In this document: one piece after another, positions 49,501 to 60,721 of the stretch
How the letters are laid out: every line of letters starts with the position of its first letter
How positions within the stretch are numbered: the stretch's first letter is position 1
DNA from: Dreissena polymorpha
Taxonomy: Eukaryota > Mollusca > Bivalvia > Myida > Dreissenidae
Assembly (NCBI RefSeq): GCF_020536995.1
Contig: NC_068356.1
Span: 88,091,441 to 88,155,440 of the forward strand
DNA: 64,000 nt
Direction: 5' to 3'
The notes under the pieces: model-generated
What the model was told of the DNA's origin: nothing
What the model saw: the letters and a program-made list of their open reading frames with translations, nothing else
Database searches by the model: none
Translations under genes and position numbers: made by a program

Positions 49501-52500
49501 CTTTGGAACAGAAATCAGATTGAAATACATTTATTTTGAAAGTTAAGCAAATTTGGCCTGGAAGAGATGACTGTTTACAGGAATCAATAGATGTCATCTT
49601 GTTTATAGCGCACAAGATCCAGAGATATTATTGAAAGTGGACTTCGCAAATTCAAATTCAGTGCAAACATTACTTAAAGCTTAAACTTCTATGTGATTAT
49701 CTTGATAGCTAGAGTAACAAAGGGTTATAAATACATCACTGATTTGCTGCTTGCAAATTTACATTTTTTTTTTACACTGAAATGTTTGGAAAGTTTTCCG
49801 CACATTATTTGGTAATGCTTATTGCTGCATAATGAAATTCTAGATTATATTAATTTGAAACTCTATACAGGTGTGCCAATTCATATGAGATGCCAAACTC
49901 ATAATGTCAGATTAGTCTTCTTTGACTTGTATGTGCCCAGCACTGAGAATTGTCAAGCTACACGTCTCCTGGACAGCTATTGTTACCCCATGTGTAGTGT
50001 CTGTAACCAACTCAGATCATGTACACAAAAAATGTGTTTTAACTAAAATTCCAACAGATCAAAAATCATTTGATATAATGTTCAAGTCACTGTTTTTATG
50101 TAAACTTGCTTTTATAGTGCATTTTTTAATGCTTTATGCCATTCTGCAACTGTTTTTGGAATCATATATTTTGGTAGTGTCTGTAACCAAACTTATGAGC
50201 ATGCAATTCTACCTTTTATGAAAACTTATGCTTTTTCAAACCAATTGTTTCGATTTATTTTGTTTGAATATACTTCCTGGTTTCAGACAAATGCCTAATT
50301 AGCTATCTTGTGGGTCTATAATAAAAGTTATAGAAAAGTTTCTTGCTTGGTTCTCTTTTGGTCTGATACCTGATTAATTAATGCTTTGATTTTTTTGTTA
50401 AGATAGTAATCACTTTTGGTTTTTTGCTTTATTTCCACAGTTTATAACCTGTAGTTGATGTTAAAGTGAAAATATCTGAAGTTTTGAAGTTCTGCTATGT
50501 TTTTCTTGCATGTTATATGACTAGTGTAGTGTATGTAACTTGTATTATACCAAAGGATGAAAATGTTAGATAAAAAAATAATGCATGCATGATCAAATAA
50601 AATTCAACTTGATTTGAGTAGGGGATACCTTGAGCTTTAAAAATAACACCAAGGAAATGCTGTATCTACAATTTCAATTTTTTAGGTGAGTGAGACTACT
50701 ATGAGCACCAATACCGTGTTTTAGCCGTGTTCTAAATGAAGAGTTATTTGATTATTGGTATGAACTGCAATGCTAGACTTCACTTTCAATTAGTTTAAGA
50801 ACATTATATTTTTAAGAATATTTTTAATTGTAGACCTAAGAAGGTGAATTAGTGATCACTAAAGTGTATTTTCCTATCATTTGTAGGCTTATGAGCACTT
50901 CTATGAGGACATATGTGACCTGTACACGGCCCCCCGTCTCAGTGAACCCATGTGGCTGAACATGATGTCCTTCACAAACTATCGCTACATGCTCTGTGAT
51001 AAGTTCCTGAAAGAGTTTGTGAGTCTGGTCAACAAATTTGAGAGCCGGAACACAAACTTGTAAGTTAATGGTGTTCAAAAGTTTGTACATGGTGTAATTT
51101 TATGCCCCCCAGTAGGGTGGCATATAGCAATCGCACTGTCCGTCTGTTTGTCTGTGTGTTCGTCACACTTTTGCGTTTAGGTTTTGAAAAATGCTCATAG
51201 CTTCTATGTCTCTTCAGATGTAACCTTCATATTTGGTATGCATGTGTATATGGACAAGGCTTTTCCATTCACACACAAATTTTGACCCCTTTGACCATGA
51301 CCTTGAACTTTGGGTCCGCGTTTAGGTTTCGAAATCTGCGTTTAGGTTTCGAAAAAGCGTCTGAGGGCATATGTCTTCCTATGGAGAAAGCTCTTGTTTT
51401 GTATATTAATTGTGTTTTTTTGGTAAGAAATATGTTACCTAGAAGTTGTGTAAGTAAGAAGGCTGCGCAATTTTACTCAATACAAAAAGGAAAATTCTGT
51501 AAATTTAAGCTTTAGAATTTTCAACCTTAACAAATAACAATTGCAATAAGTTACATGTGAAACTCATATATAGAGGATAAATGAATATAAAATTAGTCTT
51601 GAATACTTGTTTGTATAATTATGTCACTTTTTTTAATGTATAACATTGGGCTTATGCTTTATTCATTCACATGTTTCATTGTGATGCATGCGTTGCATAA
51701 TATATTGAGACATGTGACATGGTAGCATTTTCCTATCAGCTGTGAAACGTAAGATGTGTTCTAAATAACTTTTTGTATTCAGAAATGCTTGCACTGCATA
51801 TCACATGCTTTGGTAGTCTGGTAATCTGCATATGATAACTGGATTGTGTCAATCATTCAGGATTGAATTCAGGTCTAGATTAAACCAGCGTCAGCTGTAA
51901 ATTGTAAAAAGCTGTTGATAATTATGTGTTTGTCTTGGTCACATGATTATTTTACAAACTTTTTGTGACAATAGGTATAGTGATAGAGTCATTGTCATTT
52001 TCCATGCCCAATGATTGAATGTATACAAAAACACATTAAATACCTGTAGACTGTAGTATAAAATACCATCATCTAAATAAAAAATATACATGTTTGCATT
52101 TTACTTAAAGACAAACTGTGCTTTACTGTGAGTTGGTGTATTTCAATTTTAAATATTAAAAAAGGGAAAAAGTATAACCAAATACCTTCATTCCATTGTT
52201 CATACATGTATCTCTTAAATTGTCATTACTATTTAGACAATACAAAACATGTAGATAATACTGTGGTAGACAACTGAAAATGAGTACCAGGGCTATTTGT
52301 CATTCTTAGAGAATGTTTAGAAGTTGGCTACTCTAATTTTCACAATTTTGAGAAATTTGCTACAAATTGACACAATTTCAAAAAGTTTGTTACTAAATTT
52401 TGCACAATTTAATAAATTTTGAAAAGTTGGCGACTCATTTTTTAACAAATTTAGGGGCGAATAGCTGCTGATCAAAAACTGCAAATTGCCTCAAGTACTT

Positions 52501-55500
52501 GGTATTAGAAATTAATTTTCTGTTGTCACCAAAGAATCAGACACCTGTTTTGCTTCATTCACAGTTTCATGGGCTCACTGTTGACTGCAGCGTTGACCCA
52601 CATTTTAGTATTTGACTCAGTACTTGTACTCCAATTTATGATTCACCAAATATCAGACACCTGTTTTGCTTTGTTCACAGTTTCATGAGCTCTCTGGTTA
52701 CTGCGGTGTTGACCCACCATCTAGCGTGGGTTCCCACGGTGATGCCAGCAGGTGGATCTCCCACGGGGTCCTACCTGGACAAGAACTCAGCCAAGTGGGT
52801 GGACTCCCTTGCCAAGTCTCACCCATACAACCCACTTTGGGCACAGCTGGGGTAATGGAGCTGTTTTCTTTTTCTAGGGAATTGTCGCTAAAATGTTTAA
52901 CATCCAGTTCAGTTATTCATCTGCTAACTTTAGAATCCTCCAAAATATGGTTTAAGCAATGCTATTATCAAACATATACAAATTATTTTAGTATACAATT
53001 TTTTTTTACAACTGACACATATATTAAAGTCTTAACAATTAAATTAGGCATGGAAAAGAATATTCCAAAATTCAAGAGGGTATTGAAATATTTAATTTTT
53101 GTGCCACAAATTTCTTATAATTTATAGTTCAAAGTCGCATTTTTGGTCCAGTGCAGGCGATTATTTATCAGTCATTGATTGAAAAACAGCTGCCATCAGT
53201 TTACAAGATAATGCATACTGGAGGGTATCCTGTGAAGGGCAGTGTCTTTATTGGTTTTATCTGGCAGTTTATGCAGGTGATAATACACAATGTTTTATCT
53301 ATAGACTAAGATAATGTACATGTAATAAACAGATCAGCATCTCGCATTTAAGAACAACTGAGAATACCAGACTCGCGTTGCCTTCAAATTGTCATTCATT
53401 TTAATTGCTGTATCCATAAATTAAATCCATAATTAGAATTTAGTTATTCAAGTATCAACCAATTAAATTGTTGTTGATTTGGAACTCATTCAGAAAAACC
53501 TTGCCAAAATAATAGCATAAATATTATCCAGGGGAGGAAATTCCAAACAATTTAGTTAAGTATTAAAATAAATAGGAATTACGTTAATGAATTTTCAAGA
53601 AATATGGTATGAAAAAAATGTAAAAGTGAAAATGAAGAACATATAAATCAATTATGGTTTTCAAAAATTATAACTCTATCCCCCAAGCTGCATGTAATAA
53701 ACGATTTATGGCGGTATTTGTGGCAATCAGGAAGATTTCTTGAGCAACAAGGTCTTGTACTTTTACCAAAGCAATCCCTGCACAGGAAAATTTTGAAATG
53801 GGCATTCTCATATTCTGGTTTAAGTGGGTTGTCTGTATCATAAAGTTGGTCTAAAGATATAGAATAAGTCTTCAGATGTGGTTGGTTGAACTGAGTATTT
53901 CACTGACTTAACTTGTTGTTGGTACACTGCTTTTTCACCTCTGGTCTGGGGAAAGGTGGGAGGGCCCATAAGATTGTGAATTTATCCCAAAAGGTATAAG
54001 TATGATTACTTTGTTATAATTTATGGATCAAATTCTTTACTTCAAATGCTTAATTCACTTATGCTCAAACTTAATGTCATTTTATTCAAAATAAAACTGA
54101 CATTGAGCAGGGAATTTCTACATAATAATTGGAGGAGAATCTACATTTTGAACAGGACTGGGGCTGAATTTTGGCCCAAAATTTCCGTAAAAAATTACTG
54201 ATGTAAAACTGTTTAAAGACAAATGCTTAGATAGTAGCTGGAAATAAAATTGGTGAGATTCTTGCTAAAAGGTTTGTTTTTTGTCTTTCCAGAGATCTGT
54301 ACGGTGCCATAGGATTTCCATTAAAACTTTCAAGGACAGTCATTGTGGGTAAAAAGGCAGAGGTTGTGAAAAAGTTCTTATTTGTTCTCAGTTACTTCAT
54401 TCGATGTAGTGATATTATTGAATCTTCCGAGCTAGGGTGCCTAGAAACATACATAGAAAGTCTGACTTTCAAAGCAGACACGCCAAGCGACAGTGTGAAA
54501 ACTGTGTCAAATTCTGTGCCACGTTCAAGTGTTCATTCAGATTCTCCTACACCAGTCAATGAAACAAGAGGATTTGTGTTTCATGATGTTGGTGAGGATA
54601 GTCCAAAGTCATTCATACCTTTGCCATTGGATTCCTTGAGATATGAATCAAGCAGTGGTGTGGACTCAGTGAGCAGCAGTGAAATATTGGACTGTAATAG
54701 TAACAACAGGAAAACTGATCTTTCACAACCCTGTGAAGCATGTAACGCTAATCGGCTGTCGGACGGGAAAGTGGGAAATAGTGTGTTTTATGTCCCCATC
54801 GGAAATTGTGTATGTGACAAAAGTCCTAGAACTTCTGGTGATGAAATCTCAAAGGGTATTGCTGAAGATGATGATGCTAGAAAAAGTCAACTGAAACTTA
54901 AGAAAGGTAACTTGAAACTTATTCTGAAAGTTCCAGAGGATGAGAACCTCACTAAACTCTCTGAGTGCCGTTTGTCTCATGTTCAGATAGCAGACAGTCC
55001 TGAACGTGAGCATGTGGCCTTTAGTCGGAACTGTGATTTTACTAGGACTAGTGATTACCTTCTAAAGTTGCCAGTTGCAGGGAGAGACATAAAGATACCA
55101 GAAAATGCCCAAAAAGTACTTTCCAAAAAGGAGATAACAGACATTTTCCAGCATAAAGGCAGTAACAGCATGTTTGATGGGTATTTTGATGATGATACCA
55201 TTGAAGTTAAAACTATTGATGAATTGGACGAAGGCGACAGAATAGTTGACCTTCCAAAACATAGACATGAAAAACAGCGGTTCTTTTCAGGGGGAGAGAA
55301 CTATGATTCGCTGTCAGACAGCGATCCGTTTAAAGCTCCGTCCTTGCCAGATCTGACCTCCATGAAGTCTCGGGAAGTGAAAACAACGCCGCAAGAAGGA
55401 GAGTGGGCGTCGCGTGGGCGGCTGGGGTCACTGGAAAACCCTTACAAGCATCGGAGGTCATCGATGTCAAAGCAGCTTTCAGAAGCCACAACCAAAATAG

Positions 55501-58313
55501 GAAGGCACAGGTAACCATGAACTTGAGTGGGCTAATTATTACATTCCTTCCCTCTCTACAATACATAAACATTTTCATCAAGCAAGAAGCTTGTGTTATC
55601 CCTGTAATCCTCTCCATTTTCTGTTGCAGTATTGAGTATTAACATTTTATTGCATTAGATCCTTTATGTGAATCAATGTTATGACTAAAATCTAGCTGAA
55701 AGCAGAATCATACTGTTATGACTTGAAAACAAATTATGAGCAATGAGGTGTTAAAGGTATAATTATCTAGTGCAAGGAAATTATATTAGCTTTTTGCCTC
55801 CAATTAAAAGAAACATCATATGATGTTCATGTCAGGAGATGAATGGATACTAGGAGATGAATGGATACTGCACATGATTTTTGTGTTGATTGAATTGATT
55901 GTCACATACCAGTATATTGTTTGGCAGTTTTAGAGGCCGTCAGCTTTGACTAACACAAATTAGTAATTTTACAACATTTACAATTATATTCTGTTTAGAT
56001 TTGTTTTATGTTGTGATGTGTGTATTTTGTTTGTCTTAAAGGCATCCACTATATTATTATTATTATGTTTGTCTCTTGGTGATGTTTTGAAGTTAATTTT
56101 TCATATCTTATATGCATTGTGGTTAAAATGGTTTTTGCTTTATGGAGCACATTATTTAAATATAAGACATGTAAAATGTATACTGTTTCTACCAAAGTTT
56201 GACAATTTTTTACTAATATTCATCCGCAAATGTTGATTTTATATATTAAAAGCGCTACTTAATATTAATTATTGTTCTGTATATAAAAAATCCTCAGAAA
56301 AATTCAAGGGTTATTAGGTTATCAGTTAAGGGTGAATCATTGTTACTTCGATTGAAATATATATTATAAATACTCATACTGTTTTTGTATAGTAAAAAAA
56401 CAATTAGGCATTTGAACAATTTGCTTTGGTGAAATGTCCATGTTTCTTTTAGTAATTGTTTATGTTCTACATAATGTTTCATTGTTATTAAAATGTTGCA
56501 TGTCTTTCCACCGATCCACGTTTTCTTTACGTATTTGTAATCTCTCAAGCTTGAACCCTGCTATTTGCTCATTTGCAGGCCAGTTACCCCTACGGAACAC
56601 AAGCGTCGTCACGTCTCTTCTAACAGCAATCATGAGCTTGATATTGTTGACCCAAGAACCTATTGCCATGAACTTCCCATGCCCAAGTATGTAGCAATTA
56701 AGTCTTGGCTTCACCATAAAGAATAAGAGAGCTTTAAATCTCTAAGTTGTAAAACCAAATGCAAGAATTGTTACTATTAGGAACAAAAATAAGTTTAATG
56801 TTGGATCTGCAATTGGAAAAATATGAGTTCTCATTTCAAGTTTCTAGGTTTTCAATCATACTGGTACTTATTTTTCATCTGCTTTTGTATCGACACTCAT
56901 CACTCTACATTTATGAATGCAGATTAAATGTGTACTTCTAATATTTACTCAAACTAGTCCGTTTCATGCCTGAACATTGAATTTCTTGATATTTTATCGA
57001 TTCCATGTTTCAATCTACTGCATTTGTATATGGATATATTATATAGATGTCTACCTATCTGCATCTTAACTAATTAATTTTTCATTTTTTATGCTCCCCC
57101 CAAAAATTTTGGGGGGAGCATATAGTCGCCGCTTCGTCTGTCCGTCCGTGTGTCTGTCCGTCTGTGCACAATTTTTGTCCGGGCTATTCCTCAGCAATTA
57201 ATGACCGGAATTCATTGAAACTTTATGGGAAGCTTCACTACCAAGAGGAGATGTGCATATTATCAGCCGGTTCTGGTCGGATGATTTTTCACAGAGTTAT
57301 GGCCCTTTGAAATTTTCCATTAACTGTACATATAGTGCAATTCTTGTCCGGCTATTTCTCAGCAACTAATGACTGGAATTCAATGAAACTTTATGGGAAG
57401 CTTCACTACCAAGAGGAGATGTGCATATTATCAGCGGGTTCTGGTTGGATGATTTTTCACAGAGTTATGGCCCTTTGAAATTTTCTATAAACAAATTATT
57501 GTCCTCCCAACTACTGTGCCCTCAAGACGTTTCCTTTTATCTGAGTATATAGTGCAATATTGTGACAAAAAAAAACACTTTGGGGAGCATCACCCGTCTC
57601 CGACGGTTTCTTGTTTGTACATATTTACCAGAATGTTTACAGTGTTTTAGCTTGAAGGTAGAGCATAAAATAATTTATTAACGATTCAACTCCATATACT
57701 ATATACCCAATGTTTGTTGATTAGAATCAATAGAATGTAGTTTCCAATACCACTTTCATAACAATGCCTTTGAACCATTGATTAGGAAAACAGGCCTTCA
57801 TGTATGTGTGTAAAGTATTTCCCAAATTAGCCTGTGCAGCCAGCACAGGCTAATCATGGCTGACTCTTTCCTCTTGTTAAGTATTTTTTGTGTAGAGGAA
57901 GTTAATCCAGTTAAGGCAGAAAGTGTCAACCCTGATTAGCCTGTGCTGACTGCACAGGCTTATCTGGGAAGAAACTTCATGCACATACATCTAGCCCCAT
58001 TTTCCCAAAGTGTGGCTCTTTTGTATGAAACTCAGCCCATGAACAAAGAAACCGCCATTAGGATAGCTATACGTGTTGATATTCATGCTTTAAGCCCAGT
58101 TTTCCCACAACAAACTCATATAGCCCCATATATTGTTATTCCAGCCCGGTGCAAGAGAACAGTTGTTCAAGCCAGAAGCAGTTCAACAAGAACTTTGGAC
58201 GCTCACTTCTGGCTGATTTCTCAGACCACTACATGTCCAACTTTGTTCTGCACGGGACGTCAGATAAAGACCACTTAGAGAAGCTGAACAGGGACATTCG
58301 GATGGCAACGCAG
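43513..58313 (+). CDS. FNIP: Folliculin-interacting protein (FNIP), ten coding exons, 3' end outside window
   Basis: FNIPs bind folliculin. The complex acts at the lysosome as a GTPase-activating partner for RagC/D and links AMPK and mTORC1 signalling. Exons: 43513-43598, 44805-44922, 45190-45288, 45788-45916, 46383-46964, 50887-51059, 52681-52851, 54293-55510, 56579-56686, 58145-58313. All phases agree and give 951 residues, running on past 58314. Family blocks: MAFIQKLF start (human MAPTLFQKLF); [11 protein letters not shown] (116-126); RSPPQLM (135-141); GQTTSLDG (245-252); [13 protein letters not shown] (301-313); [25 protein letters not shown] (443-460); [12 protein letters not shown] (from 746); FGRSLLADF (from 912). 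Human FNIP1 continues about 200 residues after the last block with the FNIP C-terminal region. Single invertebrate gene versus FNIP1/FNIP2 cannot be decided here. Confidence 0.96.
44306..44524. mobile_element. MITE family B, complete copy, FNIP intron 1
   Basis: Terminal inverted repeats TTAACCCTTTGCATGCTGG and, at the other end, the complement of TTAACTCTTTCAGTGCTGG. TTAA sits at each end, which would fit piggyBac-type TTAA targeting (inference). An internal inverted pair AACAGTTTGGATC/GATCCAAACTGTT surrounds two divergent gacgcca segments. Confidence 0.83.
44805..44922 (+). CDS. FNIP: FNIP coding exon 2 (residues 29-68)
   Basis: Acceptor TTTAAG, donor GTAATT. Encodes [20 protein letters not shown] and [15 protein letters not shown], matching human [20 protein letters not shown]. 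About 20 residues present after this block in human FNIP1 have no visible counterpart before exon 3; either they are absent or a tiny exon was missed. Confidence 0.93.
45190..45288 (+). CDS. FNIP: FNIP coding exon 3 (residues 69-101)
   Basis: Acceptor TTTTTCAG, donor GTAAAT, 33 codons in phase 0. Starts with CCLKK and ends with KCFSYQ, matching the human KCCQLK...QCLKYQ segment around a serine-rich stretch. Confidence 0.88.
45788..45916 (+). CDS. FNIP: FNIP coding exon 4 (residues 102-144)
   Basis: Acceptor TGTTCAG, donor GTGTGT. Encodes [20 protein letters not shown] and [11 protein letters not shown], nearly identical in pattern to human MMFGSVAMSYKGSTLKIH...RSPPQLMLSK. Confidence 0.96.
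46117..46170 (+). pseudogene. Duplicate of the FNIP exon 5 acceptor and first 26 bases
   Basis: attttaccaattgtatcact, aag and gtttttgtacctgagaaacc with aaagaa repeat the true exon border at 46364-46408. If spliced at this decoy acceptor (exon from 46145), the frame would meet TGA after 20 codons, inside the adjoining MITE, so it is not usable as a coding exon. Confidence 0.85.
46171..46356. mobile_element. MITE family B, truncated copy, between duplicate and genuine FNIP exon 5 borders
   Basis: Inverted relative to the copy at 44306. It keeps ttaaccctttgcatgctggg (complement at 46337-46356) and the internal AACAGTTTG hairpin, but lacks about 26 bases at the other end. The junction has a short AATTC-like overlap. 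Confidence 0.83.
46383..46964 (+). CDS. FNIP: FNIP coding exon 5 (residues 145-338)
   Basis: 582 bases after an ACTAAG acceptor, ending at GTAAGA. Encodes the serine-rich linker with [12 protein letters not shown] (209-220) and RGQTTSLDG, both counterparts of human phospho-regulated stretches, and then [14 protein letters not shown] and [16 protein letters not shown]. Its acceptor and first 26 bases are repeated about 238 bases upstream on the far side of a MITE. Confidence 0.94.
48041..48228. mobile_element. MITE family C, 188 bp, FNIP intron 5
   Basis: Terminal inverted repeats TTTTGTAGTGTCTGTAACCT and, at the right end, the complement of TTTTTGTAGTGTCTGTAACT. Solo-end matches occur at 49995-50010 and 50175-50189. 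Confidence 0.75.
49000..49350. mobile_element. Palindromic element with several hairpins, FNIP intron 5
   Basis: tttgttggattcggtgga (49050) pairs with tccaccgaatccaacaaa (49130-49147), enclosing two direct ACGAGTG motifs. To the right, acagtgaaaattatcaataa and ttttcactgtttgaaacagt form further hairpins with two tgacgtcattt copies. Confidence 0.7.
50887..51059 (+). CDS. FNIP: FNIP coding exon 6 (residues 339-396)
   Basis: Acceptor TTGTAG, donor GTAAGT. Encodes [20 protein letters not shown] and [17 protein letters not shown], matching human [20 protein letters not shown]..MMSGT. Confidence 0.96.
51102..51397 (+). mobile_element. Pearl-like element, FNIP intron 6
   Basis: 5' tatgccccccagtagggtgg hairpin, (TCTG/TTTG) leader, tgcgtttaggttttgaaaaa-type unit text, tgaccatgaccttgaactt, then 3' GAGGGCATATGTCTTCC and GCTCTTGTTT. 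Confidence 0.72.
52538..52601 (+). pseudogene. Truncated duplicate of FNIP exon 7
   Basis: cagacacctgttttgctt-attcacag plus tttcatgggctcactgttga and ctgcagcgttgacccaca repeat the acceptor region and first 45 or so bases of exon 7. It reads [12 protein letters not shown] against [12 protein letters not shown] of the true exon, then diverges with no donor. Confidence 0.87.
52681..52851 (+). CDS. FNIP: FNIP coding exon 7 (residues 396-453)
   Basis: Acceptor TTCACAG, donor GTAATG. Encodes [18 protein letters not shown] and [14 protein letters not shown], the most conserved FNIP block. A truncated copy of the acceptor and the first part of the exon lies about 120 bases upstream. Confidence 0.97.
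52852..54292 (+). other. FNIP intron 7, no recognised element
   Basis: AT-rich, no open frame with protein-like composition and no repeat ends seen. Confidence 0.5.
54293..55510 (+). CDS. FNIP: FNIP coding exon 8 (large central exon, residues 454-859)
   Basis: 1218 bases after a CTTTCCAG acceptor. Opens with [20 protein letters not shown] and [11 protein letters not shown], then a long disordered acidic and serine-rich region, then [17 protein letters not shown] (human LFDEYFNDDSIETRTID). The donor is GTAACC; the in-frame TAA that follows lies in the intron. Confidence 0.95.
55511..56578 (+). other. FNIP intron 8, no recognised element
   Basis: AT-rich. Only a short direct repeat aggagatgaatggatact at 55836-55869 was noticed. 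Confidence 0.5.
56579..56686 (+). CDS. FNIP: FNIP coding exon 9 (residues 859-895)
   Basis: Acceptor TTTGCAG, donor GTATGT, 108 bases. Encodes [20 protein letters not shown] and [15 protein letters not shown]. Little family similarity is visible, but phases fit on both sides (2 in, 2 out) and it joins directly to the conserved exon 10. Confidence 0.8.
57093..57617 (+). mobile_element. Pearl-like element, FNIP intron 9, two tandem units
   Basis: 5' perfect hairpin TGCTCCCCCC-aaaaatttt-GGGGGGAGCA, a gtccgtccgtgtgtctgtcc leader, two units of about 170 bases (tgaaactttatgggaagctt, accaagaggagatgtgcata, cagagttatggccctttgaa), then 3' ttggggagcatcacccgtct, ccgacggtttCTTGTTT. Confidence 0.8.
57784..58020. 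mobile_element. Palindromic MITE family A, copy 8
   Basis: Complete inverted halves (aattagcctgtgcagccagc ... gattagcctgtgctgactgc). It lies in FNIP intron 9, 125 bases from exon 10. Confidence 0.82.
58145..58313 (+). CDS. FNIP: FNIP coding exon 10 (residues 895-951), last exon in window
   Basis: Acceptor ATTCCAG, donor GTCAGT. Encodes [20 protein letters not shown] and [16 protein letters not shown], matching human [20 protein letters not shown]. The remaining C-terminal exons were not found before position 64000. Confidence 0.94.
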
Positions 58314-58448
58314 GTCAGTGAAAGCACATGGCTTATGAGGTTTCCGCATTTAAGCATAATAATTTTAAACAACATGTCATTGATTTTGACTAAACTTAAG
58401 ACTATTAAGTGTATATTATTAACTCAAGACTATTAAGTATATTTTTAT

Positions 58449-59127
58449 ACTCCCCCAAAATTTATTTTGGGGGGAGCATATAGTCGCCGCTTCGTCTATG
58501 TGTCCGTCCGTGCACAATTTTTGTCCGGGCTATTTCTCAGAAACTAATGACCGGAATTCAATAAAACTTTATGGGCAGCTTCACTACCAAGAGAAGATGT
58601 GCATATTATCAGCGGGTTCTGGTCAGATGATTTTTCACAGAGTTATGGCCATTCGAAATTTTCCATTAACTGTACATATAGTGCATTTCCTGTCCGAGCT
58701 ATTTCTCAGCAACTAATGACCAGAATTCAATGAAACTTTATGGGAAGCTTCACTGCCAAGAGGAGATGTGCATATTATCAGCGGGTTCTGGTCGGATGAT
58801 TTTTCACAGAGTTATGGCCCTTTGAAATTTTCCATTAACTGTACATAAAGTGCAATTCTTGTCCAGGCAATTTCTCAGCAACTTATGACGGGAATTCAAT
58901 GAAACTTTATGGGAAGCTTCACTACCAAGAGGAGATGTGCATATTATCAGCGGGTTCTGGTCGGGTGATTTTTTCACAGAGTTATGGCCCTTTGAAATTT
59001 TTTATAAAAAATTCTTGTCCCCCCAACTACTGTGCCCTCAAGACGTTTCCTTTTATCTGAATATATAGTGCAATATTGTGACAAAAAAACCTTTGGGGAG
59101 CATCACCCATCTCGGACGGTTTCTTGT
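58449..59127 (+). mobile_element. Pearl-like element, same family as 57093, three tandem units
   Basis: Same hairpin start (tactccccc...gggggagcat), three units and the same tctcggacggtttCTTGTTT end. It lies in the FNIP intron after exon 10. Confidence 0.8.
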
Positions 59128-59589
59128 TTATACATTGTATTTGTGTGTAGTTAGACTTTGCAAAAAGATATAGGGTATGAAAACTGTCAAGAAACTTAAT
59201 AAGCAGAAATTGGTATGGCTGAATTTGCTGTTGGTATTTTATGGTTTTACCAATATACATGTACTAAGGCTTCAATAAATTGCTCAGATATTTTCAGATT
59301 TGCCATATCAAAAATTTGATAACAAAAAAACATGATCCAGTCATTTTGGTTAAGTCTACATATTTCAAGTTCATTTAACATTGTATAGTACAAAATGGCA
59401 GCATTTAGTGAAACGAATACATTTGACAGAAATGTTAAACAAATATAACACAATCTTTTGTATTATTCTACGCCTTGTGCTTTTTTACTGAATACAAAAA
59501 TGTATATTCAAAAATGAACTAAAAATGGTTTTGGGCATTAGATTAATGTGAGAATTATTTTTCTACAAATGACAGCCCTTACAGAAATG

Positions 59590-59960
59590 AAAAGGTTGCC
59601 GCAATGTTGCGGCTACAAAGCCGCTACCTTTTTTGTAGCCGCAACTACTAGCCAGAAAGTAGCCAATAGTAGCCGCTAGCGGCTACCGTGTGGCAATCTT
59701 ATGGCTATAAGTAGCCGCTAGCGGCTCATAGTAGCAGCTAGCGGCTCATAGTAGCCAGAAGAGTGCCAGAACATATTCTTGTATCAAAAAAGTGCAATTA
59801 TGAGCCAGATGGTAGCCACAACCAATGCTTTAATATTAATCTTGAAAACACAAAAGGCTTATAGTAGCCACTAGTGGCTCTTAGTAGCCAGAAGGTAGCC
59901 AGAACATTTTCTTTGTCAATAGAATGGCACTTGTGAGCTAGAAGGTAGCCACAGTTGTAG
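59590..59960. repeat. Degenerate AGTAGCCGC minisatellite with 16-bp palindromes
   Basis: Irregular repeats of tagtagccgctagcggct. TAGCCGCTAGCGGCTA, a perfect palindrome, appears near 59670. The same word family resumes at 63905-64000 beyond the LINE. Confidence 0.75.
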
Positions 59961-60382
59961 AATGACATCATATTGTGTATGATGTCATTACATCACTGAT
60001 GATGTCATCAGACAAAAATTCAAAATGGCTGAAGAATCTGACAAACAAAAATAAGTTACTGGGGAAGAGTTAAAGTCATTGTAAGTTGTGGTTATTAAAA
60101 CAGTTTCAATTGGTGTATAATAATGAAAAAGCATGGCTTTGGAAATAAAAACCTGCACTATTGAAATATTAAATTTTCTCTTAGTAGAAAATGCATTGCT
60201 TTGCAAATTATAATATGGTATTGTAGGTTCATATATGTTCTTGGCTGTCAAGGATTGCAATCATCAGTCAGTACTTGGTAGAATACAATGGTCAGGTCTA
60301 TACCTAAATAACCCCAAGGGAAAATTGTGAGGAATTGTGCATCTGCTTTGAAGTGTATATATCATGCAAATTGTTAATTATT

Positions 60383-60721
60383 ATGCCCCCCTTCCAAGAT
60401 ATAACCAGATTGGGCCGAGTTACAGAAAATGGCTCCAAAATACGTCCAATAAGGGTGAGAATTGAAAACAGAGGAAAGAGAGGTGAGATCCTTAGGAATG
60501 CTTTTAAACTAAAAGGGATGGGTAAGCTATCAAAGGTTGGTATCGGGAGAGACCTTACTCAGAAACAGAGGGAACACAACGCAAATTTAAGGAAACTTTT
60601 GGAGGAGAAAAGAAAAGAGTACCCGGGACAAATGTGGGTTATCCGTCGGGATAAAATTGTGGAGCAGACGAGAGTTGTCCCTCCGGATGCAGTACCTGAT
60701 GCGGGGAACCATCAAAAATGA
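60383..60721 (+). CDS. LINE ORF1 C-terminal fragment
   Basis: An open frame beginning near the truncation point: DITRLGRV, then RPIRVRIENRGKRGEILRNA, RDLTQKQREHNANLRKLLEE and MWVIRRDKIVEQ, ending in TGA. This basic, helical C-terminal block is commonly seen upstream of ORF2 in invertebrate CR1-like LINEs. The N-terminal part is missing. The ATG at 60383 probably belongs to flanking DNA, so the fragment is unlikely to be a functional start. Confidence 0.7.
   Translation: MPPFQDITRLGRVTENGSKIRPIRVRIENRGKRGEILRNAFKLKGMGKLSKVGIGRDLTQKQREHNANLRKLLEEKRKEYPGQMWVIRRDKIVEQTRVVPPDAVPDAGNHQK

Larger units (their letters stand above)
46965..50886 (+). other. FNIP intron 5 (3.9 kb) with small repeats
   Basis: No coding exon was found. 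It holds the MITEs at 48041 and 49045 and scattered gtagtgtctgtaacc motifs (49996, 50176), which look like solo ends of the 48041 element. gggcctgtatttaccaaacc at 47333 resembles a common low-copy repeat. Confidence 0.6.

Noticed and set aside
54345-55514. Intronless 389-codon gene
   Set aside because: It is FNIP exon 8 read from an internal GTG; conserved FNIP text continues upstream to the acceptor at 54292, and the stop lies just after the donor.
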